This document shows positions 44,618-56,800 of a DNA stretch of 64,000 nt, piece after piece. Within the stretch, counting starts at the first letter, position 1. Every line of letters begins with the position of its first letter. The notes below the pieces were generated by a model. The model was not told the DNA's origin. It saw only the letters and a list, made by a program, of their open reading frames with translations, and ran no database searches. The position numbers and the translations under genes were made by a program. The DNA is taken from assembly GCF_002994745.2 (NCBI RefSeq), contig NC_037093.1, positions 49,518,384 to 49,582,383 on the forward strand. The letters run 5' to 3'. This DNA comes from Rosa chinensis (taxonomy: Eukaryota > Streptophyta > Magnoliopsida > Rosales > Rosaceae).

Positions 44618-46570
44618 TCATTCAGCCAAGTCAAAATTCTTTAAGACACCCATATTTTTGACATGTACCTGAAAAGGTGCTACTGCAATGGCCTTTGTGA
44701 GAGGATCTGCAAGTTGAGCTAGGGTGCCGATTTTGATTTCATTGTTTCTCACACTTTCTCGGACTGCATAGTACTTCATATCTATATTCCTCGAGGCTGT
44801 GGATCTCTTATTGTTCTTAGCAAAAAACACTGCAGCTGCATTATCACAATAGAGACATATTATGATAATGGCCTTTCTACTGAATCCACTACCTTTATCT
44901 CAATCGTGAAGTTTCTAAGCCACAAAGCTTGACCTGTGGCATCATGAATAGCGACATATTCAGCCTGCATGGTCGATGTAGTTGTCAAAAATTGTTTAAC
45001 ACTTCTCCAAGAGATTGCATCCCCTGCCAATACATAAATATACTCTGAAGTCGATTTCAAATAATCAATGCATCCTTTGTAGTCACAATATGTATATCCA
45101 ATCACCTCAAGGTCCAGATTTTCAACTCTTCTGTATACTAGCATGTAATCTTTTGTTTTCTGTAAGTACCTGAATACCTTTTTGCCTGCAACCCAATGCT
45201 CATTCCTCGGATTAGATTGATACCTTGCCAACACACCAACTGAGAAAGCAATATTTGGTCTTGTGCATACTTGAGCATACATTAAGCTCCCAACCAGTCT
45301 AGCATATGGTCTTTCGTCCATCTCTTTCTTTTCTAGCGAGTTTTTGGGACATTGCCCTGAGTGTAGCTTATCCCCTTTTGACATTGGTGACTCACCTGCT
45401 TTACATGTTTCCATTGCAAACCTCTTAAGTACTCTGTCAATGTAGTTTCTTTGACACAATCCCAAAGCTTTTCTTTCTCTGTCTCTCTTGATTTCTATAC
45501 CAAGTACAAACGCAGCTTCACCCATATCGTTCATATCAAAATTCTTCAAAAGAAAATTCTTTGTTTCTTTTAACATATTCACATCACTACTTGCCAACAA
45601 GATATCATCAACATATAAGATTAAGAAAGTAAACTTGCTTCCACTGATCTTCATATATATGCATTCATCTAACCTATTTTCCTCAAATCCAAATGAAGTA
45701 ATCAGTGAATCAAACTCAAGGTACCATTGTCTAGAAGCCTGCTTTAAACCATAAATGGATTTCTTAAGTTTACATACCTTGTCAATTTGTCCTTCAGCAA
45801 TAAAACCCTCGAGTTGCACCATGTATATCTCTTCATCAAGATTTCCATTCAGAAAAGCTGTCTTGACGTCCATTTGATGCAGCTCAAGATCAAAGTGAGC
45901 TACTAAGGCCATTAATATCCTGAAGGCATCTTTAGTTGACACTGGTGAGAATATTTCTGTGTAATCAATCCCTTCCATTTGAGTGAATCCTTTGGCAACC
46001 AACCTTGCCTTGTGTCTTTCTATATTACCTCTTGGATCTTTCTTGGTCTTGAATACCCATTTGCATCCCACTGGTTTGTATCCTTCTAGTTTATCAACCA
46101 ATTCCCACACTTTGTTTATTTCCATTGACTTCAATTCTGACTCCATTGCCTCTATCCATTTATCTGCATATGTTGATTGTAGTGCCTGCGAATAAGTAAC
46201 TGGATCTTCTTCTTCTCCAAGATCAAAATCTGTCTTTGTCAAAAATGTTGTTTCGTAACAATCTAGAATGGCTGATCTTCTTTCCCTTTGTGATCTTCTC
46301 AATTGTATTAGATCTTGTTATTGCTGTTGTGGTTCTACTTCCTGAGGTTGCTAAACATTTTCATCATACCGATGAGGCTCATCATGAGGTTCTTGTTGTT
46401 GTGCAGCTTCATTTTGTTCAAATTGTGGTTGAATGTCATCATGTTGAGCTGCAGGTGTTTCTGCTGGAGGCACAACATTATGCATATATGGTACTTCAAT
46501 TTGATCCGTCACTTCAATGCTTATTCTTTCATCGCTGCTGTAAACTGATAGACTCATATTTTCATACATT
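44618..46570 (-). pseudogene. copia-1 reverse transcriptase and RNase H
   Basis: The linker after integrase (46570-46303) is Glu/Gln-rich. The reverse-transcriptase frame (46302-44860) reads KARLVAKGFTQMEGIDYTEI, FNG-type AFLNGNLDEEIYM, LKKSIYGLKQASRQWY and the catalytic LYVDDILLASSD. RNase H follows, with RNYIDRVLKRF, SAVEQFL-like SWRSVKQFLTTTSTMQAEYV, and, after a frameshift near 44840, NNEIKIGTLAQLADPLTKAI to a stop at about 44620. The missing half of the polyprotein is beyond the gypsy insertion. The YVDD core is preserved but frameshifts make it inactive. Confidence 0.88.
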
Positions 46571-48127
46571 TTTATTCCCTTAAATATCGGATTCTAGGCT
46601 TAGTTCTTGTCATTTTTGAGTCTTTTACTTTGTGTTTGTGTTTTTAGGTTAAATTGGAGAAAAGAAAGATTTGGAGCTTAGAGTCACGCAGGATTGAAAG
46701 GATGCTGGCCATCCTGATTTTCCAAAATTGTCTCTGTTTTGCATCAACTTCAAGTATTAAACTATACCTTCTCACAAGGAACTAGCAGGCGAGCCATATA
46801 CCATTGGAAAGATAAGGATGTTAGCTTTCTGAGGAATTTTACGGAAGTGGATTCACATTCTTCAGGAGGAAGTTATGATGATTTAAGTGAACCTAGTTCG
46901 GGAAGGTAGATTCTGACGGATTTTGCATATCTTTTCGGAATCTGATTTGTGAAGCCCAAGTCCATTGCTCTTAGCACTTTGATGAGATAAGACTGAACGT
47001 GTCTGGTATGTTTGGAGTAATTCCTTGCGTTGACTATAGTAGCCTTGCGTTTTCTTTGGAGAGAAGGAATCTATTCCAAGTTGGACTAGAAGACCTAAGA
47101 AACCTAAAGTCAAGTAGGATTTGGAAAGAGAGATAGAGGGCAGAAAACCTAGCACGCCTAGAGACACAAGACACAACATATTCTGGAGAGAACAAGGAGA
47201 AGAGAAGCTCTCACCATCGTTGACCCGAGTTCCTCAATTCTTCCATTGTCTGTTTCATGATTTCTTTGATTCTAGTCATGCTTTTCATAGTTATGGATTG
47301 CTAAACTTCTAAGCTAGGGCTGAGATGAAGCCCCTAGTATGACTATTCTATTTGTTTAGTTGGTTTGCTATTGAATTTCTGGATTTCTGTGTTAAACTCT
47401 TAATCACTGTTTCAATAGAACTTTTATTCAAAATCTTTGCTCGGGATCAATAAGACTTAGGTTTTGTTTATGAGTTATTTAGTTGGAGAACATGATGTTT
47501 GATCAATGAGTAGATGTTTTCTAGGGTGCCAAAAGATAATTCAGTCTTGTGATTAGAGAGTTGTGAATTGAGAATACAAGTGCTTGATCATAGTCGGTAT
47601 TCTTGTTTGCATGATTTCCTAGTTCTTTTGTGCTTAATGGAGTTGAACATGTTTGCTTGAACCTGATCATTAAGTGGAGTAAATTATAGTTTGGCTACTT
47701 GAGTTCTATACATGATCAATAAGTTGGAATTCATAGGTTAGAAGAACTTTGGCATATGTCTGGGATCAATAAGGCTCATGTACGGAAATCTTTAGATGAA
47801 ATCAAGTGAATTCAATTGTTATCAACTAGAGAATAGGATAGAAGTATTAGGTGGTGGATTCAATGCTTTAGCATCTTCATAATCTGCTTTCTTTAGAGTT
47901 TAAATCTCATTGCTCATTCTTGTCTTTAATTTTAGTTTTCCTTTCTTTAATTTTCTGTTTAAATTAACCTCAATCACATCATAAAAATCAGTTTGTTTCA
48001 CTTAAGTATAGCACACTTGTCATAACAAAATTGCCTCAATCAGTCCTTCAGGGAATGACCTCGTGCTTGCACCTCTATTCTACAATTGATTCGTGCACTT
48101 GCGAGTACTAAATTAAAATTGACAACA
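46571..48127 (+). repeat. gypsy 5' LTR
   Basis: A long non-coding segment that ends TTGACAACA six bases before the primer-binding site. It contains CCTCGTGCTTGCACCTCTAT near its end, as in other Athila/Tat LTRs. The first bases appear truncated. Confidence 0.7.
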
Positions 48128-48133
48128 AGTTTT

Positions 48134-48150
48134 TGGCGCCGTTGCCGGGG
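48134..48150 (+). promoter_or_regulatory. tRNA-Asp primer-binding site
   Basis: TGGCGCCGTTGCCGGGG is complementary to the 3' end of plant tRNA-Asp, the priming tRNA of the Athila/Tat branch of Ty3/gypsy elements. It sits six bases after the LTR end. Confidence 0.88.
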
Positions 48151-48263
48151 ACTGACTTAATTCAATTTGATTTGTCAGTTGTGCCATACTTAATTTTTGT
48201 ATAGTTTTTAGTTTTTCTTTTCTTTTACTTTTTTTTTGTTTGTTTTTCTTGTAGGTTTGAATT

Positions 48264-49529
48264 GTGTTTATGCATGGTTGTCGATCCCAGAATTTAGCTT
48301 TCATTGTCTACGATCCGGAGATTGAACAAACTCGTAGACGACTTTTAAGGCAAACAAGAACTCAAACACAAGTTGCGGTTCCAATGGCAGAAGATGAAAC
48401 AAAAGCATTGAAGGAGTTCACGGCTCTTACTGCACTCACAACATCATCTTGTATTGTTGTAGCTCCCATTCCTGCAGGAGTGCGTTTTGAGATTAGACCA
48501 GCAACAATCCAGAGCTTGCCTAACTTTTATGGGAAGACAAATGAAGATCCTTATCTCCATGTAGAGGAATTCAAAGACATATATAGAACTTTTCGGTATG
48601 AGATATCAGATGAGCAGATCCGTTTAAGGCTTTTTCCTTTTTCATTGAAAGACAAAGCAAGAAAGTGGCTGAGCTCTCTTCCCCCTGGTTCCATCAATAC
48701 TTGGGATGATTTGGTTAAAAAGTTCTTGTTGAAATTCTTCCCAGCTAAGAAAACCAATGCACTCCAAACAGAAATCTTTGGCTTCTCTCAACCTAAAGGA
48801 GAACCTTTTTATGAGAGTTGGGAGCGTTATAAGGATTTGTTCTTGAAATGTCCTCACCATGGATTTTCTAAACCCCAGAAGGCTCAATTTTTCTACAGAG
48901 GTTTGAGCTCCCAAAGTAGAAGTATGGTGGATGCTACAGTTGGTGGAACCTTGATGGGAAAGACGGCAGATGAGGCAATTCAAGCTTTTGAGACTATATG
49001 TGAAAATTCGAAGCAATATGATCCTTATACAACAGTGCCCAAAAGAGGAGGACTATATGAGGTTAGTGCAAGTACTAAGTTGGAAGAGCAAGTTGCAACC
49101 TTGGCAAGACAAATGAAGAGCCTTACTCCTCTGTTAAATAAGGCTGCAAGGGAGACATGTGCTTTGTGTTCAAGTATTGCACATACCACCGAGGCATGTT
49201 CCGAAAATTTCTTCCAAGATGAGCAAGTCAACATGGTGAATAATTATAGAAGGCTTGTGAATGATCCTTTTTCAAATACCTATAATTCAGGTTGGAGACA
49301 ACATCCAAATTTCTCTTATAGCAACAATAATCAACTGCAGTGCCAAGGAATCCTCCCATGCAAAATTATCAAGGGTCAATTGAACAAAAGAAACCATCTC
49401 TTGAAGAAACCATGCAGCAACTTGCACAAAATTAGATGGAATTTCAAAAGGCTAATGCTCAGATGCTTCAAGCTATTCAGGAGAACAAGAAAGAGCAGCA
49501 AGTTCAATCTTAAGCTATTTCTAAGCTAG
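48264..49529 (+). pseudogene. gypsy gag polyprotein
   Basis: The frame encodes a Retrotrans_gag domain: PATIQSLPNFYGKTNEDPYL, HVEEFKDIYRTF, LRLFPFSLKDKARKWLSSLP and FYESWERYKDLFLKCPHHGF, then a CALC-S-HTTEAC-like knuckle region (ETCALCSSIAHTTEAC, C-x2-C-x4-H-x4-C pattern). Near 49370 the frame shifts, so the natural gag-protease linkage is broken. Gag packages the element RNA. Confidence 0.83.
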
Positions 49530-49558
49530 AAGTTCAAGTTGGTCAGATTGCCGCTGCC

Positions 49559-51421
49559 TTGAATGAGAGAGAACAAGGGCGTTTACCTAGCCAAACTCTT
49601 GCTAATCCAAGGGGTCAATTTGAGAAACATGAACCTATGAAAGCTGTGATCACGTTGAGGAGTGGAAAAGAAGTTGATATTAAAGTTCGTAGCCTAGGAG
49701 ATATTCAAAAAGAAGAACCAAAAGAAGAAGTCGAACAGAGGAACCCAGAAATTAATGAATCAGCAGAGAAGGATTCTGCAGGAGGATTCAAGCTGCAACA
49801 GCAATCCCGAAAACGAACTGATTCGAACCCAGCGACTTCCAGCACTCCAGAAACGACTTTAAGGCCTACTACAGAGTCTCAATTTGTTCCTAAACCTCCA
49901 TATCCAGAATTACTTCAGAAGCCAAAGAAAGATAGGCACTTGACTGAGATTATGGAACTATTTCGCAAGGTGCAAATTAATATTTCTTTGCTTGATGCCA
50001 TTAAACAAATCCCAGCTTATGCGAAGTTTTTGAAGGAGTTAGGCACAAACAAGAGAAAATTTGAAGATCATGAGAAGGTGTTGTTAACAGAAGAGGTCAG
50101 TGTCGTAATTCAAATAAGACTCCTTCCAAAGTTGAAGGATCCGGGCAGCTTTACAATCCCTTGCACAATTGGTGATCATTATTTTGAGCGTGCTTTGATG
50201 GACTTGAGTGCAAGTGTGAATCTGATGCCGTACTCTCTGTTTTTGAAATTAAAGCTTGGTGACCTGCAACCAACATCAATCACTTTGCAATTTGCAGACC
50301 GATCAGTCAAGAGGCCAAAGGGAATTGTTGAAGATGTGTTAGTGAAGGTTGATAAGTTCATATTGCCTGCAGATTTTGTCATTCTTGAAACTAAACCAGA
50401 TGCTTATTCAAGTGAGGATGTACCAATCATTTTGGGTCATGCATTCATGGCTACTACTGATACCATAATTAAAGTAAAAGATGGACTTCTATCTATGACA
50501 GTTGGTGACATGTCAGTGGAGTACAAGATTTTTGACACTGGGCGACGTCCCTCTGAAGATGGTAAATGTTTTATGGTTAATTCAATTTCTCCTATTACTC
50601 ATGAATCTTTTATTTTGAATTCATCTCAAGATTCCCTTGAAGTATGTTTGACACAATCTGGAATGGATTTTGACGCGAAGAAAGAGGTTGATGAGTTGGA
50701 GAAGCTTCTTAATGCTGCACCGGTTTTTGAATCAAGAAAGTGGAACCAATTTGAGTCGTTACCTTTGTCCAGAAATAAATTTGTGCCTTCCATTCAGCAA
50801 GCACCCAAGTTAGAGCTCAAGCCACTGCCATCACACTTGAAATATGTATTTTTGGGTGAAAGTGAGACACTTCCAGTGATTATTGCTTCGGACCTTTGTG
50901 AAGAAGATGAAAAGAAGTTGTTGCAAGTTCTTCAAGCTCACAAAATAGTGATTGGATGGAAAATTGCGGATATTAAAGGTATAAGTCCTACAATGTGTAT
51001 GCACCGAATCCATCTTGAAGACAATGCGAAGCCAACACGAGATGCACAAAGGCGTTTGAATCCACCAATGAAAGAAGTTGTGCGTGCTGAAATTTTGAAG
51101 CTTCTTGATGTTGGAGTTATATATCCAATTTCAGATAGCCAATGGGTTAGCCCAGTTTAAGTGGTGCCTAAGAAGTCGGGAATAACCGTTGTGAAGAATG
51201 AAAAAGATGAATTAGTGCCTACAAGAATGACTACGGGTTGGAGAGTGTGCATTGATTACCGAAAGCTCAACAGTGCCACACGCAAAGACCACTTTCCATT
51301 ACCTTTCATTGATCAAATGCTCGAGCGATTGGCGGGTCATAGTTATTATTATTTCCTTGATGGCTATTCAGGGTATAATCAAATTCCTATTGCACCATAG
51401 GACCAAGAAAAGACTACATTT
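49559..51421 (+). pseudogene. gypsy protease and N-terminal reverse transcriptase
   Basis: After AVITLRSGKEVD, a conserved Athila-type linker, comes a retropepsin-like domain: IPCTIGDHYFERALMDLSAS, VNLMPYSLFLKL. The active-site D-L-G/S is read as D-L-S. Next is ILADFVILE-like PADFVILETKPD, then the RT start (IGWKIADIKGISPTMCMHRI; SDSQWVSPV). A TAA at 51158-51160 replaces the expected Gln. Reading resumes as VVPKKSGITVVKNEKDE, WRVCIDYRKLN and DGYSGYNQIPIAP, a TAG, then DQEKTTF, and stops at the copia-1 junction. The catalytic YXDD is not reached. Confidence 0.85.
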
Positions 51422-52190
51422 AGTATCAGTTTCTTCAAATTCACTGATATCGGCAATGTTTGAACCATCTAATTCTCCAACAAAAATGGCTCTATTGGTT
51501 TCTAATATTCTTGTGCTACCATGAGGACTATAAAACCTATACCCTTTAGATTTGTTCAAGTAACCAGCAAAATAAACACTCGAGGTTCTATAATCCAATT
51601 TTTGTTGCTGAGGGTTGTAAATCCTTGCTTCTGCTTTGCAGCCCCATACATGAAAGTGATGCAAACTAGGTTTCTTGTTGAACCATAACTCAAAAGGTGT
51701 TTTATTCTCAACTGATTTGCTAGGGGTCCTATTACAGATGTAGTTAGCTGTCTTCAGTGCTTCCCCCCACAAATATCTTGGCAAACCAGACTTACATATC
51801 ATACTTCTCACCATATTTATCAAAGTCCTATTCCTTCTCTCTGCAACTCCATTCAGCTGTGGGGTTCCTGGTGTGGTGTACTGAGCCTTGATTCCACATT
51901 CTTGAAGATACAGAGCAAAGGGACCCTTGTTTTGCCCTGATTCAGTGTACTTGCCCTAGAATTCTCCACCTCTATCTGATCTAACAACTTTAATAACCTT
52001 GTTCAGCTATTTCTCTGCCTCTGCTTTAAAAATTTTAAAAACTTCCAGAGCCTTTGATTTTTCATAAATAAGAAAAATTTGACAGTATCTGGAAAAATCA
52101 TCAATACAAGTAATGAAGTATTGATTTCCACAGATGGTGTTATGAGGAAAAGGACCACAAATGTCAGTGTAAATAAGTTCTAATAGCTTT
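51422..52190 (-). pseudogene. copia-1 integrase, C-terminal part
   Basis: The minus-strand frame 51823-51422 reads GLPRYLWGEALKTANYICNR, TPFELWFNKKPSLHHFHVWG and KGYRFYSP, the standard end of copia integrase. The core DDE part (51830-52190) is broken by stops; NGVAERRNRTL-like codons are visible around 51840-51815. Confidence 0.8.
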
Positions 52191-53128
52191 TAACTTCTAA
52201 TTGACCCTTTCTTCTTAAGATTGGTGGTTTTACCCTTAAGACATTCTATGCAAACACCGAAATCTGAAAAGTCTAAAGAAGGTAAAACATTTTGTTTGAT
52301 TAAGATTTTCAGCCTTTCTTCTGAAATATGACCCAAACGTTTATGCCAAAGAAAAGCAGATTTTTCATTCAATCTAGGCCATTTAAAACCAACAGATTTT
52401 TCAGTCAAAAACACTTCAACAGAATTCCTGCAATTCATATGCCAATAACCATCAATTAAAGAAGCATCACCAATAAAATCAGAATTTTTGAAGAAATCTA
52501 AACCTTTATTATTGCCTGTAAAAGTACAGCCATTGTTTTTGACTAAAAGAGAGCCTGAAATCAGGTTTTTTTGCATAGAAGGAATACAAAATACATTATC
52601 TAAATCCAAAGAAAAACCAGTAGTAAAAACAAGTCTAACGACTCCTATGGCCTTGACAGCTACTCTGTTCCCATTCCCCGACCTAATCCTAGCTTCATCC
52701 TTGTTTGGAATCCTCTTTCTCAGAAAACCCTGCATAGATGTAATATCATGAATTGGAGATGCAGTATCAAACCCCTAAGAGCTACTAGACACATTGACAG
52801 TTTTTGACTCTAAATGAAAGACAATTTTATTTTGAAAACTGAAATTATTACCTTTCTTACTCATCCAGTCCTTAAAACCTCTACAATCTTTCTTAACATG
52901 CCCTGGTTTACGGTAGAAGAAACACTTAACTGAACTTGACTTTTGATTCTTAAAGTTGTTAGATCCTTGAGTTGCCTCATTTTGTGTTTTTGAGGTAGAT
53001 GGTGCAGAATACTTGGAGTTAAAAGCTTTCTTCTTGAATTGTGGTTTGCTGACCAGATTAATAGCTACCCCTTTTCTCTTCTTAATTCTATCTTCTTCTT
53101 GCACACACATTGAAATCAACTCATTCAC
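52190..53128 (-). pseudogene. copia-1 zinc knuckle, protease remnant and GAG-pre-integrase
   Basis: At 53128-52775 a Lys-rich gag tail leads to CFFYRKPGHVKKDC, a zinc knuckle in which the second Cys is Tyr. The protease active-site region around 52770 is broken by a stop. At 52735-52190 are VFCIPSMQKNLISGSLLVKN and the zinc-binding integrase head HKRLGHISEERLKIL with CIEC, giving the HHCC motif. Confidence 0.82.
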
Positions 53129-53161
53129 ACTCCATTTTTCTTTCTGTGTGTTGTAGCTGCA

Positions 53162-53605
53162 TTATAGCTGAGAGTATTGTGAGGGTAAGGAATTCAGGAT
53201 TAGGTGAACTAGAAAGGGATCATCAATGGTGACACCTAAAGCCTTTAATTTTGTTGCAGTTTCTGTCCCCTTCAGAATGTATTCCCTAATGCTCCCTACT
53301 CCATCGAACTTCATGCTAGTAAGAGCATTCATTAATGCTCCAATTTCAGCCTTGTCAGACACTTGATACTTTTCTTCAATATTCTTAAAATACTCCCTTT
53401 GCTAGCTTCGCATCTGGGATACCTCCCTTTACAGCTTCTGACATGGACCGTTTCATGATAACTAGGGCCATTCTGATTTGTTTATGCCACTGAATATATT
53501 TATCTCTTGTTTCCCTAGTACTGGTAGATGTTAACTCAGCTGGGGGGTCTTCATGCAGGACATGCTCATAGTTGCTATATCCTAGGCATAATTCTAGGTA
53601 CTTCA
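53162..53605 (-). pseudogene. copia-1 gag middle part
   Basis: Two overlapping minus-strand frames carry the UBN2-type gag domain: KYIQWHKQIRMALVIMKRSM, ALMNALTSMKFDGVGSIREY and LVHLILNSLPSQYSQL. A frameshift near 53380 separates them. The N-terminal end of this gag lies at 59297-59179 beyond copia-2. Confidence 0.8.
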
Positions 53606-53629
53606 AATAAGACAGATTACAATTTTTAG

Positions 53630-53837
53630 TCAAATAAGACAGTATTGAGAGAATCAATTTTTACTTATGATATTATTACACCCATTCTGTGGTGTATATA
53701 AACAGATTACAATCGTACTACAACGTACTACACCTATTGTGTACAACTGTACTACACAACATACACAAGGTAAGTAATTACAACAATATATTCCCGTGTA
53801 GTCTATTCCTAATAGGGAACAATGACTCGCACTAACA
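53630..53837 (-). repeat. copia-2 3' LTR
   Basis: Direct repeat of 58971-59178. It contains GTGTATATAAACAG (TATA region) and runs of TACTACAACGTACTACACC. Confidence 0.93.
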
Positions 53838-53844
53838 CTCCCCC

Positions 53845-56800
53845 TCAAGTTGGCGCATATACATCAACCATGCCCAACTTGCTAAGTGAGTCATAAAACG
53901 CCTTCCTGGAAACTCCTTTGGTAAGTACATCTGCAAGTTGCTCTTCAGTTGGAACAAAAGGAAAGCTAATAATTTTGGCATCTAGTTTCTCCTTTATAAA
54001 GTGACGATCAACCTCCACATGTTTAGTACGATCATGCTGTACTGGATTCTGTGATATGTCAATAGCTGCCTTGTTATCACAATACAACTGCATGGAATTT
54101 TTGAGTTTGAAACCCAGATCAAGTAACAGATTTCTCAGCCACAACAATTCACACACTCCGTGAGCCATACCTCTATACTCAGCCTCAGCACTAGAACGTG
54201 CCACAACTTTATGTTTCTTACTCTTCCATGTAACCAGATTACCTCCCACAAAGGTAAAGTAACCTGATGTCGACCTCCTATCTGTGATATTTCCAGCCCA
54301 ATCTGCATCTGTGAAGCCACAAACCTCAAGAATGTTGTTGTGTTTAGAAAACAGTACTCCCCTTCCTGGAGCTGACTTCAAGTACTTCAGAATCCGCATA
54401 ACCGCATCCATGTGACTCTCACTCGGATTATGCATGAACTGACTTACCACACTCACTGCATATGCAACATCTGGTCTAGTATGAGCCAAATAAATCAAGC
54501 GCCCAACTAACCTCTGATAGCGAGCTCGATCAGTAGGTACCTGATCTGGATACTCGGCTAAACAATGATTCTGCTCAATAGGAGTGTCAATAGGTCTGCA
54601 ATCTAACAATCCTGTCTCTGTTAGCAAATCAAGAACATACTTCCTCTGGCACAGATAGATTCCTTCTCTCCCCTTGGCTACCTTAATTCCTAAGAAGTAC
54701 TTTAGCTCACCCAAGTCCTTCATCTCAAACTCAGAGGCTAGCTGTCTCTGTAGTCTATCCATCTCAACAGTATCATTACCAGTGATTACCATATCATCCA
54801 CATAAATAATTAGAGCTGTTACCTTCCCTTGTTGATGTTTGAGGAACAAGGTGTGGTCCGAGTTGCTCTGCCTGTAACCAACCTTCCGCATAAACTGTGA
54901 AAATCTTCCAAACCAAGCACGTGGTGACTGTTTGAGACCATACAGAGATTTTCTCAATCTACAGACAAAATCACCAGGAGAAGCAACTACATACCCAGGT
55001 GGAAGGCTCATGTACACTTCCTCGGCTAACTCTCCATGAAGGAATGCATTCTTGACATCAAACTGTCGGAGTGGCCAGTTTAAACTAGCAGCAAATGAGA
55101 TCAGAACCCGAATAGTGTTCATCTTGGCAACAGGGGCAAATATTTCATCATAGTCTATGCCATATGTCTGAGTAAACCCCTTTGCTACAAGGCGAGCTTT
55201 GTACCGATTCACTGATCCATCTGCATTATGCTTCACAATAAACACCCAACGACAACCTACAGCTTTCTTGCCTTGTGGTGGAGGCACAAGTTGCCAAGTA
55301 TTGTTCTTCTACAACGCCTGCATCTCTTCCTCCATTGCCTTCCTCCACTTTGGATTCCCCAACGCATCCTGCACTTTGTTAGGTATTGATACAGCAGATA
55401 TTTGATTCACAAATGATTCATATGACTTAGACAATCTCCTAGTGGACATATAATTAGCTACTGGGTATTTTGATTTGGCAGTAAGAGTAGGTTCATATCT
55501 TTTGGCTGATTGACCTCGAGTGGTCCTATTTGGTAACACATATTGCTCAACACTAGACTCACTACTACTAGTACTAGTGGGTGGACATACCTCAAATGAG
55601 TGATCTTCCGTACCAGGGAGCTGTGGGTCAGGGATAGAATTGATGGCAGGAGGGGCAGTTGTGTCTTCAACTTCATTTTCAGCCATAGAAACTGGTGCCT
55701 GGATGCTTGGAGCTACTGCTTCAAGAGGTGGCGAGCTAATGGTCTCAGCTGAATCCGTCAAAATACCTCCTGCCTGTGTGACTTCTTCCTCTCCTCCTTC
55801 TGTTTCCTCCCCCTCTCCATGATACAGCTCTTCAAAATATGAATTCTCCCCCTGAAGAGCTGTATCTGAAGAGGAAAAATAACTCATGTCCTCAAAGAAG
55901 GTAACGTCCATAGTGACATAGTACTTCCTGGTAGGTGGATGATAGCACTTGTATCCCTTCTGATTCCCTCCATAGCCAACAAAGACACACTTAAGTGCCC
56001 GGGCATCCAACTTAGACCTTTGGTTTTTAGGAACATGGACAAAGGCAACACAACCAAAGACATGAGCTGGAAAATTATGAAAGGAAGGTAAGGAGACATG
56101 AGATGCAAGAACCTCAAATGGAATTTTTCCCTGAAGGACACTAGATGGAAGATGATTGATAAGATGGGAGGAAGCCTGTACAGCATCGCCCCAAAGATAT
56201 TTAGGCATATGAGCACTAAAGAGAATGGCACGAGCCATATCAAGTAAATGACGGTTTTTCCTTTCAGACACTCCATTTTGTTCTGGTGTTTGTGGACATG
56301 TAGTTTGGTGAACAATCCCATTGGTTGTAAAAAACTCTTGGAAAACATGATTAACATATTCCCCCCCCATTGTCAGAACGAAGGACTTTAATGGTGCTAT
56401 GGTATTGTGTTTGAACAAGAGTACGAAAAGTTTGAAAAGCTGGAAAAACTTCATCTTTGTTTTTAAGCAGAGCAACCCATGACAATCTCGTACAATCACA
56501 ATAAACAAAACAAAGTATCTCATACCCGACACAGTGGGTTCTCTAGATGGCCCCCAAACATCAGAGTGAATCAACTCAAAAGGAACAACACTTTTATTAG
56601 AAATGCTAGGAGAATAAGTAGCACGATGACTCTTTGCCAAAACACATGTTTCACAATGTAAAATAGACTCATCCACACCAATAAACAAAGTCGGCATGAT
56701 TTTTCTCATAAGACTAAAAGAGGGATGCCCTAAACGGCGATGCCACAACCAAATTTCACTTAGCTTATCAGAACTCGAAGTCAAAGCAGCGTGGGACTGT

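Larger units (their letters stand above)
46571..51421 (+). mobile_element. truncated Athila/Tat-like Ty3/gypsy element inside copia-1
   Basis: One ~1.55-kb 5' LTR (about 46571-48127), an Asp-tRNA primer-binding site, gag, protease and the start of reverse transcriptase are followed directly by copia-1 integrase at about 51422. The rest of polymerase and the 3' LTR are missing, so it is 3'-truncated; its left edge also lacks a clean TG terminus. Copia-1 frames on both sides (46570 and 51422) belong to one polyprotein, which proves the nesting. Boundaries are good to about 10 bp. Confidence 0.82.

Noticed and set aside
53595..53630. Exact TSD for copia-2
   Set aside because: CCTAGAATT occurs on both sides, but a duplicated TCAAATAAGACAG stretch at the 3' LTR edge prevents a unique 5-bp assignment.
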